A stretch of 16,117 bases of DNA from Irineochytrium annulatum (GCA_027600665.1 JADGJL010000658.1:1-16117), one strand, 5' to 3'; positions 1 to 9,182 are shown, counted from the first letter of the stretch. Program-made: numbers and translations. The notes: generated by a model from the sequence alone, not told the origin.

Positions 1-123
1 ACCGCCGCCCCCGCCACCACCACCAAGGCCGTCATTGCCACCACGACCACCAAGTCCGGCGCTGACAAGGTCGCCCCGGCCTTCGCGCTCGCCGCCGTCG
101 GTGTCGCCGCCCTCTTCCTGTAA
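1..123 (+). CDS. C-terminal end of a GPI-anchor-like cell-surface protein (partial)
   Basis: The first base starts a codon, and the frame is open until a TAA at 121-123, so only the last 40 residues are visible. They form a Thr/Ala-rich stretch with two TTT(T)K runs, then a small-residue segment (SGADK), then a hydrophobic Ala/Val/Leu/Phe tail that ends the protein (AFALAAVGVAALFL). This order of small-residue cleavage region plus terminal hydrophobic tail is what GPI-attachment signals of fungal wall and membrane proteins look like. The Thr-rich part would be O-mannosylated in such proteins. The N-terminus and any catalytic domain lie outside the window, so the function cannot be named. A simple C-terminal membrane anchor is the alternative. 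An AATAAA lies 235 bases downstream. Confidence 0.7.
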   Translation, partial: TAAPATTTKAVIATTTTKSGADKVAPAFALAAVGVAALFL

Positions 124-914
124 AACGCGAAACATCCACCTTTTTTTCCATCCATCCATCCAAGATGTGGTTTATATTTCGTTTTGCGATGTGTGTGTGT
201 GTGTGATGATTTGACATGAGAGGATGCCTTTCTCCTTGCGCGGACATTGTGTGTGAATTCTGTTTATGCTTAACTGTCTGTTCATTGGTGTGATCTCTGT
301 TTCTTTCTCTTTTTTTTTTTATATGGATTGGTTTTTTGGGTTTTTAAAAGACCGATCAATAAAGTGGACGTCATAGAGTTATTATTAAAATCAAGAGTGT
401 TTTTCAAGTTTCAAATGATGGAGAACCAAGTTGGGAGTGGACATAGAACAACCTCCGAAAAGATTCGAAAGGAAAAAGGTTCATTGCCCGTCGCCCAGCC
501 CACGATGTATCCTAATCGATCGACGATATACTTGCCAAGACCACATGATGAGGTCGCCGAGAGGGGCCACGAGCCGGTCCTCCCGCTGGACAACAAAGTG
601 CATTGTGTTCTGTCTCTATGCTGCACCTGCACGGCTTTTGTGCACACCCATCGAAGCCTTATTCTCCTTGACCTTATTTAGCCAGCCCTTTTTTTTTTCT
701 CTCGCTATTTTATTATTTAGCTTAAGCTTTCCACCAACTGCAACCTCTGAGCTTAGCCCTTTTGTAAGTACTGATATCAAAGCGACGTCAAGCTTCTCAA
801 GCTTGCTTGTCAAAAATCGCTTTGCAAACGACCTCGTTTCCATCACCACCCCCACGACCAGCATCCCCATCACCGTCACCGTCACCGTCCCCCGCCGTCA
901 CCGCTATTGCAACG
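124..914. other. Intergenic region: 3' end of surface-protein gene and synaptobrevin promoter/5' leader
   Basis: No gene is recognised here. The left part is T-rich and holds short microsatellites: CCAT units at 148-161 and eight TG units at 190-205. A poly(A)-signal-like AATAAA is at 358-363. The right part is pyrimidine-rich and ends in a C-rich leader with three CACCGT units at 871-888, just before the synaptobrevin ATG. Several open frames cross the region, but their translations are low-complexity and resemble no protein. Confidence 0.6.
358..363 (+). terminator. Poly(A) signal candidate for the surface-protein gene
   Basis: An exact AATAAA lies 235 bases past the stop of the gene ending at 123, inside AT-rich sequence. 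Fungal polyadenylation signals are loose, so this is suggestive only. Confidence 0.35.
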
Positions 915-1562
915 ATGTCCTCCAAGACCCAGCAGGTTCAGGCGCAAGTCGATGATGTTGTGAACATCATGCGTGGTAAGCAGTGAGCCTGGTTTTTTGG
1001 TGATGGCCTCTGGTGGTAGGAAAATAGGGACTGTGACGGGGGGAGAAATGGGACTGGAGGATGTGGGATACGGGAGAATGATGGGAAGTCGATGACGACG
1101 GGAGTTCCTGGTCGAGTCTGTTGAGAAGGGATTTAGGACTTGTTAGCCAAGGCACTATTTCCTTATATGACTCCTTCCCTTCTTCAATCAGACAACGTCC
1201 AAAAGGCGACCCAGCGCGGCGAGGACCTCGACGTGCTCCAGTCGCGCACGGAGGAGCTCCAGACCTCCTCGGCGGGCTTCGCGGCCAAGAGCAAGGAAGT
1301 GAGGAAGAAGATGTTCTTCAAGGACATGAAGATGAAGCTTATCCTCGGCGGCGTGATCTTCATCGTTGTTGCCATCATCATTGGGAGCGTTTGGGGGAGC
1401 TTGTCCAGGGGCGGTAACCATGGTAAGTTTTCTTCATCTACTCCCGTTCATGCTTATGTCGAACTGACAAAAATTCTTCCTGCTTCGACGTAAAAAGGTA
1501 ACATCACTGTGCCGAACCCTTCGAGCTCGGCCGCAGAGCCCTCCGCGACCCCGTCCCAGTGA
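915..1562 (+). CDS. Synaptobrevin / VAMP-type v-SNARE (Snc1-like)
   Basis: Exons are 915-975, 1192-1422 and 1498-1562, giving 118 residues. Both introns have GTAAG donors and AG acceptors, and both split a codon after its first base. Intron 2 has a CTGAC branch-point-like motif. The protein is an R-SNARE that pairs with Q-SNAREs to fuse secretory or endocytic vesicles. The SNARE helix runs from about residue 8 to 66. It contains an IMRDNV motif near residues 18-23, as in yeast Snc proteins, and the zero-layer arginine R39 in LQSRTEEL. A membrane-proximal basic segment (VRKKMFFKDMKMK, 57-69) leads into one transmembrane helix at about 70-90. The ATG at 915 gives a typical family N-terminus, short and without a longin domain. 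A luminal Ser/Pro/Ala-rich tail of about 28 residues is longer than the few residues usual after the anchor. Confidence in the family is high. The exact target membrane is not shown by the sequence. Confidence 0.93.
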
Positions 1563-3061
1563 ATCCATCTCGGCTTATCATCTACCCACGAGAATCCTCG
1601 GAACAGGAGAATCGAATATTAACGACCTCTGTTTCCCTTCCCTTCGTTTTTCCTCCACCCCTCCGTTGTCTTCTTCCCTCCCCGCCGATTCAATGATTTT
1701 TTTTTTTTTCGCCTAATTAAACCCGCCCTTTCATCTTCTGTGCAGCTGTTACCTGATGTATCTTATCTCACACCAGTACCGTAATCTCCCTTCTCTAACG
1801 TAGCATGTTCCCCTTCGTATCCCTGACCTGCAACCTTGGGGTCGTGCGTTGCTCTTTTCGGTCCAATTTGTACTTGGCATACCAATTTATCGAATATCAA
1901 AAATCAGTGTTGCCTCAAATCCCTTTCTGTTCATATGTTCACTTCTTTTTCTATGACTTTCTTTCTTGCGACGAAACGGCAGAAGGAATTTGGACGGTAC
2001 GTGATCACTTATTAAACAACTTGGCGCGACGTTTTTCTAAAATGCAAGTATCTAGCTGGAGTCCTGTCCTCCACCTCGCCCCTGGTGCACGCAGCAAGGC
2101 CTTGACACGGATAACTCGCACACGTGAGCCCGCCGCGTCGCAGCTTTAGCATTGCAGCCGCCAAGGAGCTTAGGCCAACGTGCTCCGCTTACTCGAATCC
2201 GAGATTCAGGATTTTGAGTGGATGGTACGGAGGTTCTGGATGTTGTTTCAAATGGAGGAGTGGGGAAGGTCGAAGGAGATAAAGTTAGGAACGAGGACGG
2301 CGCTGATAACAAGGACGACGTTTCTTTCTCGCGCGAACCTGCTGGTTTGCTAGAATCTGGGCAATATGGTGAGCTGAAGCGTGCTCCCCGTTCTCATTTT
2401 ACTATGTAGGCTAGCTGACTGCTCCAGAACCGACGCCCCGTTCAGAAGATTTAAAGCACGTTTTATTTCTGAGGGTATTATATCCTGGTCACGCGTTGAG
2501 CGCGTCGGACTTTCTAGCATCATTGGCACACGTGCTCCAGTAGCTGGAGTCCGGTTTCGGGGACTGGGGCTTAGCGAAGTGCAGGATGTGCTGAAGCGGA
2601 CAGTCGGCGGAAGTTGGACTTGAAGCGTTAAGAAGTGGACGACCTCTGCGTGCCTGGATATTATGGCGGGAGGAGCTATCGTGACATCCTCACTCGTCGT
2701 TACCGTTCTTCACTGCTTCGCCTCACCGCCCCGCTTTAGAACAAACTCCAGCATATTCATCGCTTGGATGTGCCTTCGCAACCTTCACGCTCACTTGAGT
2801 GACATTCAACGCGTGGTTGTTAGAAGATTATGATGGATTAAACAGATCAGCTAATGTAGATCCAGAAATAACATGTTTTGCCAATGCAGCAAGGAATTAC
2901 AGGCAAGTTAGAACACTTCGCTTGCAGGGTAAACACGACGCCACGTAGGTCGTTACGGGTCTTTTACGCGCCTTCTACGCGCCAAATTCATTCCGCAACG
3001 CTCGAGCGCGCCCTTAAACGCGGTGGAAGGATCTTGAATCGAGCTCACTTCGTCTTGTCGA
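1563..3061. other. Long intergenic stretch with no recognisable gene
   Basis: The first 250 bases are the T/C-rich 3' region of the synaptobrevin gene. Beyond about 1810 only short open frames occur. None has a family motif, and several lack an ATG. The stretch holds a repeated 12-mer TAGCTGGAGTCC at 2053-2064 and 2541-2552, CACGTG palindromes at 2121-2126 and 2529-2534, and several ACGCG-core motifs from 2491 onward. No tRNA, transposase or satellite structure was seen. A decayed gene is possible but cannot be supported. Confidence 0.5.
2491..3023. promoter_or_regulatory. Cluster of ACGCG-core (MCB-like) motifs upstream of the checkpoint kinase
   Basis: ACGCGT occurs at 2491-2496 and 2809-2814. 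The reverse complement of ACGCGC occurs at 2500-2505. ACGCGC occurs at 2966-2971 and 2977-2982, as two near-identical copies 11 bases apart, and ACGCGG at 3018-3023. ACGCGT is the known binding core of the fungal G1/S regulator MBF. Regulation of the kinase by such a factor is an inference from motif and position only. Further copies sit inside the kinase gene, so the background is not low. Confidence 0.35.
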
Positions 3062-3540
3062 CTTCATCTTAGCGCCCTCGTTCTCCCGGTCTCTTCTTCG
3101 ACCGGTCCAAAGTTCACCATTCCGGCGCCGCCCTCCGCTCCAGATCTTCTCGACGAGCCGGCGCTGTCCCTCAACCCCATCGTGCAAGGGAGACAACCAG
3201 CGTGTCAGTGACAACTTCCTGCCATCGCCATCACGAGCCTCGACGCCTCGCCTCCACGGACCAAACGGGAGCCTCTCCCGACATCCCGCGAACCCTCGTG
3301 CAGTCGTCCTGCTGGCCGGGGAGACTGCCGTCCGCCGTTCGCGGAGCCTGTGCCGTCAATCGACCCGGAGGCGATCTGCGGCGGGTGTCCCGGACGCTGC
3401 AGGATCCCCCGGGCCCCCGCAGCAGATCACGTCCCTCGCGCTCCCTGATACCCGTCTCGGCGGCGTGGGAAGCTTGTCGGCGTCTGGCACGATCGTCGCC
3501 TTTTCAACCCCTCCCGACACCGCGCTGATCCCTCGTAGCC
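3062..3540 (+). other. GC-rich leader upstream of the kinase ATG
   Basis: Base composition changes sharply here to GC-rich, CpG-rich sequence that runs directly into the kinase start codon. One frame is open from 3073 to 3528 but has no ATG and ends before the kinase start. Another is open from 3038 to 3208, also without an ATG. The translations are Arg/Pro/Ser-rich and match no family I know. A long 5' untranslated leader or promoter is the simplest reading. Confidence 0.45.
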
Positions 3541-6500
3541 ATGGACGACATGGAGACTCAGGTTGGTTGTCTCTCCTTTTTGCGTGTTCTTGCGATCTTG
3601 CATGGCGTGATCTAAGCGTTTGCTTTCACATAAACGCGTCGGCAACAACGAACAGCCGTTCGACCGGGACGAGAACGCGGAGGAGGAGGACGTGGTCGAG
3701 GTCTGGGGGAGGCTTGTGCCGATGAATCATAAAGGTGCAGATCGTTTTCATACGTGTGGAAGGGGTGGGTCGCGTGCTATCGGTGGGTGGGAGAGGCAAG
3801 AAAGGCCGGAGGACATCCTATGCGGGCATTGCCTGGATGGATGCGTGCACCGCAGTACCGTGGTGACGCCGCCGTCTTGGCTGCTCTTGCTCGTCATTTT
3901 AGCCAATGTGGAAGGGAATGGTGGCCAGAGGAGAGGGGGAAAGGCTATGGGCCTCTCCGAAGGGTGGAGGGCGGACGCCATCGGACCGTGGTGGATAAGG
4001 ATTTCCCCGTCAGGCTGTTCATGGTCAAGCTGCCGCGATGTTGAATCTGCGCTAATCTTTATTCTTTCCACACAAAAGGAGATGCTGAAGCCATGCAATT
4101 CTCCACCGAGAAGGACTCATACCTGATCGGGCGGACGAGTCAGGCGGGCGACAGGAGTCTGGCCGAGATCCCCGACTTTATGATTGAGGGGAAGTTTGTC
4201 TCGGGGCAACACTGCCGGGTATTTAGGATGAAGGATGAGTTTGGGGACTGGTCTGTCATGGTGGAGGACTTGTCGTCGAACGGGACGGTAAGGGTGTTTA
4301 AGTTGTATACTTGCGTTGCGTCGGCATTTATAATCGTTACATTCTTCGATCTTAGTACGTCAACCGCAAGCGAGTCGGGAAGAGTACGTTGTCGTTTATT
4401 CCCTTAGCAGATGCACTCGTCGTCCGCCTCGCATCCCGTTATCTAACCCGCCCGTTCGCGTCCTTTGCCGCTTCACCCGCACACCCCTCTTGTAGAGCAG
4501 AGGACCTTACTCTCGCATGGGAACGAGGTTTCATTTGGCCTGACGCAGATCACGGGCCACGAGCCCTGTAAGTCTTCCTCTCTTGCATTCCTTTCCCGTG
4601 CTCTGCTGCTCACATTCGGGCCTCGACAGATTACATCTTCCAGGCCGTTACGAAACCCGATGAGCCCGTCAAGGCCTCGCCGTTCGAGGAGAGATTTGAC
4701 GTCCGGAACGAAATTGGGAGGGGGAACTTCTCCATCGTCAAGATGGCGGTGGACAAGGAGACGGGGGAAAAGTGCGCGGTCAAGGTGATCGAGAAGAGAA
4801 AATACTTGTTGAACAGCAAGATTTTAACAGCGTTTACGCGTGAGGTTTGTCGTCGTTCCCGTCGCGCCGTTCCGTTTTGGTGAAGTTAACGAGGTCGAAA
4901 CTAAAATGCATTATGTCTTAATGCTAGGTTGAGATTCTCCAATCGCTCGATCATCCCAATATTGTCGGTTTCCGAAATTACTTCGAGGAAGACGGCTTGA
5001 TCTACCTCGTGCAAGAACTGATAACGGGAGGCGATCTCCTGGCCTATGTGAACAAGCGGGGTCGGCTCTCCGAAAAGGAGTCCTGCGGGTTTTTGTGTCA
5101 GATGGTCGACGTCCTTGAGTATCTGCTCGAGCGGCAAATAACACACCGTGACCTCAAGCCGGACAACTTCTTGATCACAGAGGGGAATGTTTTGAAACTG
5201 GCGGATTTTGGGCTCGCAAAGGGGTTCGACGTGGGCGTGTTGAACACGGTGTGCGGAACGCCGATCTACCTGGGTAGATAGACTTTCGTCTTATTGCTTT
5301 CCAATAATTTCTGCGGCTGACGTAATGTTCCTTAAAACAGCACCGGAGGTAATATTTTCGAAAGGCAAAGCCTACGACCACCGAGTCGACATCTACTCGA
5401 CAGGCGTCATCCTCTTTTACCTCCTTAGCGGCCAAGTCCCCTTCGACGGCGAAAGCCAGAACGCCGTCTATGGCCAGATCAAGGCTGGTGCGGTTGACTG
5501 GTCAGACGAGATTTGGAAGAAAACCAGCTCCGAGGGTATTGTGGCCTCTTGCGCTTGCTTCCGTTTGCGGTTGAGCTAGACTAACGCGGATGACGGCAGC
5601 CATCGACTTGATTCAAAAGCTTATGGAGAGAGAACCTAACCGCCGGATTGAGCTCCGCGAGATTCGAAATCACCCGTGGGTCAAGTGTGGCGGAGTCGCG
5701 GCGTCCCTGCAACGGCAGCGGACGCTGGTCGTCAGCGAGGACGACGCAGGCCCGGCCGGCTTCGCGAAGCTCGTGCTGGAGGGCGGGGACTCGGCCGCCG
5801 TTGGGAATGTGATCGAGTTGAGCGGGGCTGTCGTGAATATCGGGAGGATTCCGAGTAAGTTTTTTTTTGCGGTGGCGTGGGATGGTGGCGCTGCGCTGAC
5901 TTTTGGGTTGTTGTAGCGAACGAGGTCGTGCTGACAGACCGGCGGATATCGAGCAAACACTGCCAAATCGTCTTCGAGCGCGGCGTCGTGAGCTTGATTG
6001 ACATGAGTCGCAACGGGATGGCCGTCAACGGGGTCAGTCTTGTTAAGAACGTTCCGACGGTGCTGAATGGCGGGTGAGTACCGGTGGCAGCAGTTGATGA
6101 ATTGTTTGCACGCGTCGATTGGGGCCCCTACGTTGGCTTTTCTCTGATGTTCCGATTTGGCAGAGACCTCATCCGCCTTGCACCGCGAATCCCTGACTCT
6201 CCCGATACTCCAGGTTTGCCCGATCTTGTGTACAGGGTCGAGCTTAAGAAGCGGAAGCGGGAGGGATCACCGACGTCGTCTGAGGAGGAGCGCGAGGCGA
6301 AGAAGATGGTACGTTGTTTTTCCCCCTATACTTCTTCCCATACGCCACCTGCTAATTCGTTGGCCCCTAACGCAGGCGCGTAACCTCCGCACGCCGACCC
6401 TCGAGGCCCGCCGGTATCGTCTCGTCCCGATCGAGGCGCAGGCGTGTCCGTTCCAGCCCTCTGGCGCACAACCTCTCCCGCCGAAGGGGTCGTGCGTCTT

Positions 6501-6802
6501 TGGCCGCGCGCCCAGCTGCAACGTCCGCGTAGAGCACCTCGAGGTCAGCGGCACGCACTGTCGAGTCATCTGCGAGGATGGGAGGGTGATGGTTGAGGAT
6601 ATGAGGTTTGTGATATGTTGCTACGACGGCGTTGCTGTGGTAGCGGCTAATGGTGTTTCGTTGTCGTGACAGCACGAACGGCACGTATGTGAACGGGAAG
6701 AAGATCGGGAAGAAGAAGTCGGTCGAGATTACGGAGGACGATGAGGTCATCCTGGCGAAGCCGAAGGTTGGGTTCAGGTTGGAGCTCGCGGTTGAGGGCT
6801 GA
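3541..6802 (+). CDS. Chk2/Rad53/Cds1-type checkpoint kinase with three FHA domains
   Basis: Thirteen exons: 3541-3561, 3656-3734, 4079-4287, 4356-4383, 4496-4567, 4630-4844, 4928-5273, 5341-5535, 5600-5854, 5917-6073, 6164-6308, 6376-6605 and 6673-6802. They total 2082 nt, or 693 residues. In the known family these Ser/Thr kinases relay DNA-damage and replication-stress signals from ATR/ATM-type kinases in the nucleus. The N-terminus has a METQPF motif whose TQ is a possible ATM/ATR site. FHA1 (about 22-135) has GR 51-52, S75, H78 and N101. The kinase (about 159-416) has the Gly loop [11 protein letters not shown]188, E208, HRDLKPDN (D283), DFG (301-303) and activation-loop [12 protein letters not shown], where T315 and T319 correspond to the human CHK2 T-loop threonines. 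FHA2 (about 445-535) has GR 470-471, S485, H488 and N506. FHA3 (about 588-690) has GR 617-618, S632, H635 and N653. KKRKR at 554-558 is an NLS candidate. All catalytic and phosphothreonine-binding residues are present. Rad53 has two FHA domains and Cds1/CHK2 one, so the third is unusual. Intron 2 is 344 nt, against 62-112 nt for the others. Confidence 0.9.
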
Positions 6803-7354
6803 TTTTCGACGGCTTGGCGGACTTCGAGGTTTCGCTGTTCGGGGTATTTTCCTCGTCCTATCATCAATAAGGCTGCACTTCTTTTGATTTTTTTTGGAGG
6901 CTGAAGCGGGGCGGAACCTTTTTCTTTTTGTTCTTCTGGGTTTACGCATTATTCCCTACCTCTTTTATTATGATGAGTTGGCTTGGATGTTAGGCCACAT
7001 TATCTCCTTCCTTACTAGACCTTCTCAAGCGGTGTTTTCTTTTACTTACGCAAATTCTGGCCCTTCTAAGGCAGTCGACATGTTAAGCGAGATTTCCCTT
7101 CCTTCATTTGCAATACTTTTGCTGCCCCACATCTTCTGGTGGTAATGCTACATTGTATCGGCCAGGCTGTAAAATATATTTTGCCATTTCAGCTGCTTAG
7201 TGTTACATAACTACAAAGTCTTGATGGATGCTAAAATATCAATGCGCGATCATACGCACAGTGTACACAAGTGTACAGCCAGTTTGGGCACAAAAACATT
7301 TTGCGGTCACTTCACCGATGAGAAAGAAACTACCACAGAAGGTAACGGACCAAA
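6803..7354. other. Convergent intergenic region between kinase and F-box-like gene
   Basis: Kinase (+) and F-box-like gene (-) end toward each other here. The left half is T-rich 3' sequence. A frame open over 6894-7145 starts without an ATG and translates to aromatic-rich, gene-unlike sequence. A perfect inverted repeat lies at 7262-7277. I see no gene. Confidence 0.55.
7262..7277. repeat. Perfect inverted repeat, TGTACAC-AA-GTGTACA
   Basis: Two 7-base arms are exactly complementary around a 2-base centre. The repeat sits about 80 bases beyond the stop of the minus-strand F-box-like gene, in a convergent intergenic region. It could be a protein-binding palindrome or chance. The loop is too short for a stable RNA hairpin. 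Confidence 0.4.
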
Positions 7355-9005
7355 CTAATCCTCATCCATCTCACTAACGTCGTCATCCTCGCTATCATCA
7401 CCATCACTCTGCACTGTCCCATCACTCTCGCTATAAATCATCTCATTGAGATCACTATAAATCATAGCGCCAGCATTTTCAACCATCTCCTTCAACGATC
7501 TCATCCCCAAAATCAAGCCCCAATCATCAATTATGCGAGTGCTTGCGCCATTCGTCCACACCAAAAACCCCAAGTTCGGTGTTTTGGAGGTATCCATGAA
7601 CCACTCCACCATTGTGCCGGGAATGACACAGTCTTCGATAACGAGCCTGCGTATGCATCTGAGTTTCTGATGCGCCTCGGGGGTCTCATCATCTACCAAT
7701 TGGCAGCCTTTTATATACAAGTATCGCAATGTGCCACTCAGACGTGGAGCAAAGACAACCTGACCTCGATCAGTGCACCCGGCCAGTGTAACTTTTTCCA
7801 GCCCTGTCATTGCATCCATTGACATTTGGAGCTCCGTGAAGTTCTCGACACCATTATATTTTACAGCAAGCTCTTTCAAATTGGTAAGACACGCCAGCGA
7901 GCTTGCGACCATTGCTCACGGATGTTGGTAGGTTAATCGTCAAAGCGGTCAGGAGTTTCATTGTAGCGAGTGAATGATAAAAGCTCTCCGGTAACTGAGC
8001 ATCTCTCATGCAGCCGAAGTTCAGTGCAAGATTCGTCAATGACGATCGCCAGGAAGTCATCATATTAACCACATCAATTGCGCGATTGGTACATTGGATG
8101 ATATCAACTTTCAAAGTTGTCACTCGCGGGACAGGCATTTCTAGCAGCGGAGTAATATAAGATCTCCTCAATGATTTGTTGCCATAAATGGTCAGGTGGA
8201 GTTGACACGCAGGGTTGCGTTCCAGATACATGACGAGGGCTTCCACGTCCGCGGCAGTAAAAACATACATCCCATTGCGTTCATCATCCAGAGCCAACAA
8301 CTTGACGTTGCTCGAAAGTCTAATGAGGACCGAAGGGAGGTCCTGAAGTTCACCGGGCACCGCAGATTCAATAGTGAGCCGCTTTAATGCAGCATTTGTG
8401 GTCAGCGCCTCCAGGTCCTCAAAGCGGCTTGCTTTGACCATGTTAGGGTAATTTATCGCCTTTTGGCTGGTAAGGTGTTTGATCCACGTCAGCCATCCAT
8501 CATGTATCATTTTATCTTTAACGCTTGGGCCGACCGAAAGTTCAAACGACACCAAGTCGAGGCGACGAAGCCAGTGACCGACGCACTCGGCGCGAACACG
8601 GCCGGTTCGCCCAACATGCACGGTACGGACGCTTCGGAGGTACACTGACCATCGCCATACCTGGCGCCCGGCCTCATAAAATCCAAAAAAGTCTAACATC
8701 GTCTTCATTGGATCCTCTGATTCAAGGGATCGTAATTTTGTCAACACTTTTGGCGGAATTCGCAATTCACCACGAGAGTGTGGGGAGATTGGGCAGATGC
8801 CGAAAGAAGTATGAAGTGTTGCCCTCGCTTGCCAAATGAGCGGGGCAGCGATCATAAAAAGCAACCGGGAACACCGTAGGCATGGTTGGAGAGCAAGCAG
8901 ATCGGGCAAGGACTTTGGGTCGAGTTTATGGATGGTTTCATAGAAGAGCGCCGTGTCGAGTAGGAACACGGGTGTCAAGGCGCCGGCATGGAGCTGAAGG
9001 GGCAT
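7355..9005 (-). pseudogene. F-box/LRR-like protein gene, broken by a frameshift
   Basis: Two minus-strand frames make up one protein of about 550 residues. The first runs from an ATG at 9005 to about 7913, and the second from about 7912 to a TAG at 7355. The first frame breaks in an LRR-like unit (LTALTINLPTSV). The other continues it (SLACLTNLKELAVKYNG) after a shift of one base. No GT-AG intron that I could find repairs this. The N-terminal F-box-like helix set (ETIHKLDPKSL, then a CSR and APLIW about 15-30 residues later) aligns with the intact plus-strand neighbour at 9421, as does the WRWSVYLRSVRTV segment. F-box proteins recruit substrates to SCF ubiquitin ligases, with the repeats binding the substrate. 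The C-terminus is strongly acidic (EDDDVSEMDED at the very end). The upstream frame stays open past the ATG into a phosphodiesterase-like stretch. A young pseudogene or a sequencing indel are both possible. Confidence 0.7.
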
Positions 9006-9026
9006 CGCTGACTGGCAGGTTCGAAC

Positions 9027-9182
9027 CTGGTTCTCGAGCACGGAGCGGTCGTTGTAAAGCACGCCGCGGCGGTCAGAGGCGTGAATCAGAAAGCTACTCG
9101 AATAGCCAGGATGGTCGATGTCGTGAACAGCCGCCGCGAGGAGGGCCGTGAGGCGTTCGAGGTCGGTGAAGAGGGTAGGGAA
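9027..9182 (-). pseudogene. Fragment of a class I cyclic-nucleotide phosphodiesterase catalytic domain
   Basis: The minus strand encodes 52 codons that match the metal-site region of animal-type cAMP/cGMP phosphodiesterases: FTDLERLTALLAAAVHDIDHPG, then FLI, then YNDRSVLEN. HDIDHPG lies at 9105-9125. The family signature needs Asn or Gln three residues after the G, but here it is Ser. The His pair that normally follows LEN is missing, replaced by QVR. An in-frame TAA at 9183-9185 bounds it on the 5' side. No further phosphodiesterase motif follows it. The same frame continues without a stop into the F-box-like gene. It cannot make an active enzyme. It is best read as a gene relic, possibly brought in by rearrangement. 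I saw no other part of the gene in the window. Confidence 0.7.

Noticed and set aside
190..205. TG dinucleotide run as a regulatory or array element
   Set aside because: A simple short microsatellite in a 3' region. It has no spacers or repeat structure suggesting an array.
431..955. 174-codon plus-strand frame running into synaptobrevin exon 1
   Set aside because: It is in a different frame from the synaptobrevin start and translates to low-complexity, protein-unlike sequence over a promoter region.
1140..1493. Single-exon reading of synaptobrevin
   Set aside because: The frame includes intron sequence at both ends. It lacks the conserved N-terminal VDDVVNIMRDNV start supplied by exon 1 and replaces the tail with intron-derived residues.
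3748..4098. 116-codon minus-strand frame inside kinase intron 2
   Set aside because: No recognisable domain. It lies within a GC-rich intron where chance open frames are expected.
3620..4126. 168-codon plus-strand frame spanning exon 2 and intron 2 of the kinase
   Set aside because: The GT-AG intron between 3735 and 4078 joins FHA1 strands in frame. The read-through product has no FHA features after exon 2.
6894..7145. 84-codon hydrophobic plus-strand frame after the kinase
   Set aside because: It has no ATG at its start, lies in T-rich 3' sequence that yields Phe/Leu-rich translations by composition, and shows no family motif.
9018..9031. tRNA T-arm-like palindrome CAGGTTCGAACCTG
   Set aside because: The five-base T stem does not pair in tRNA geometry, and no acceptor, D or anticodon arm surrounds it. 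It lies inside the open frame that joins the phosphodiesterase relic to the F-box gene.
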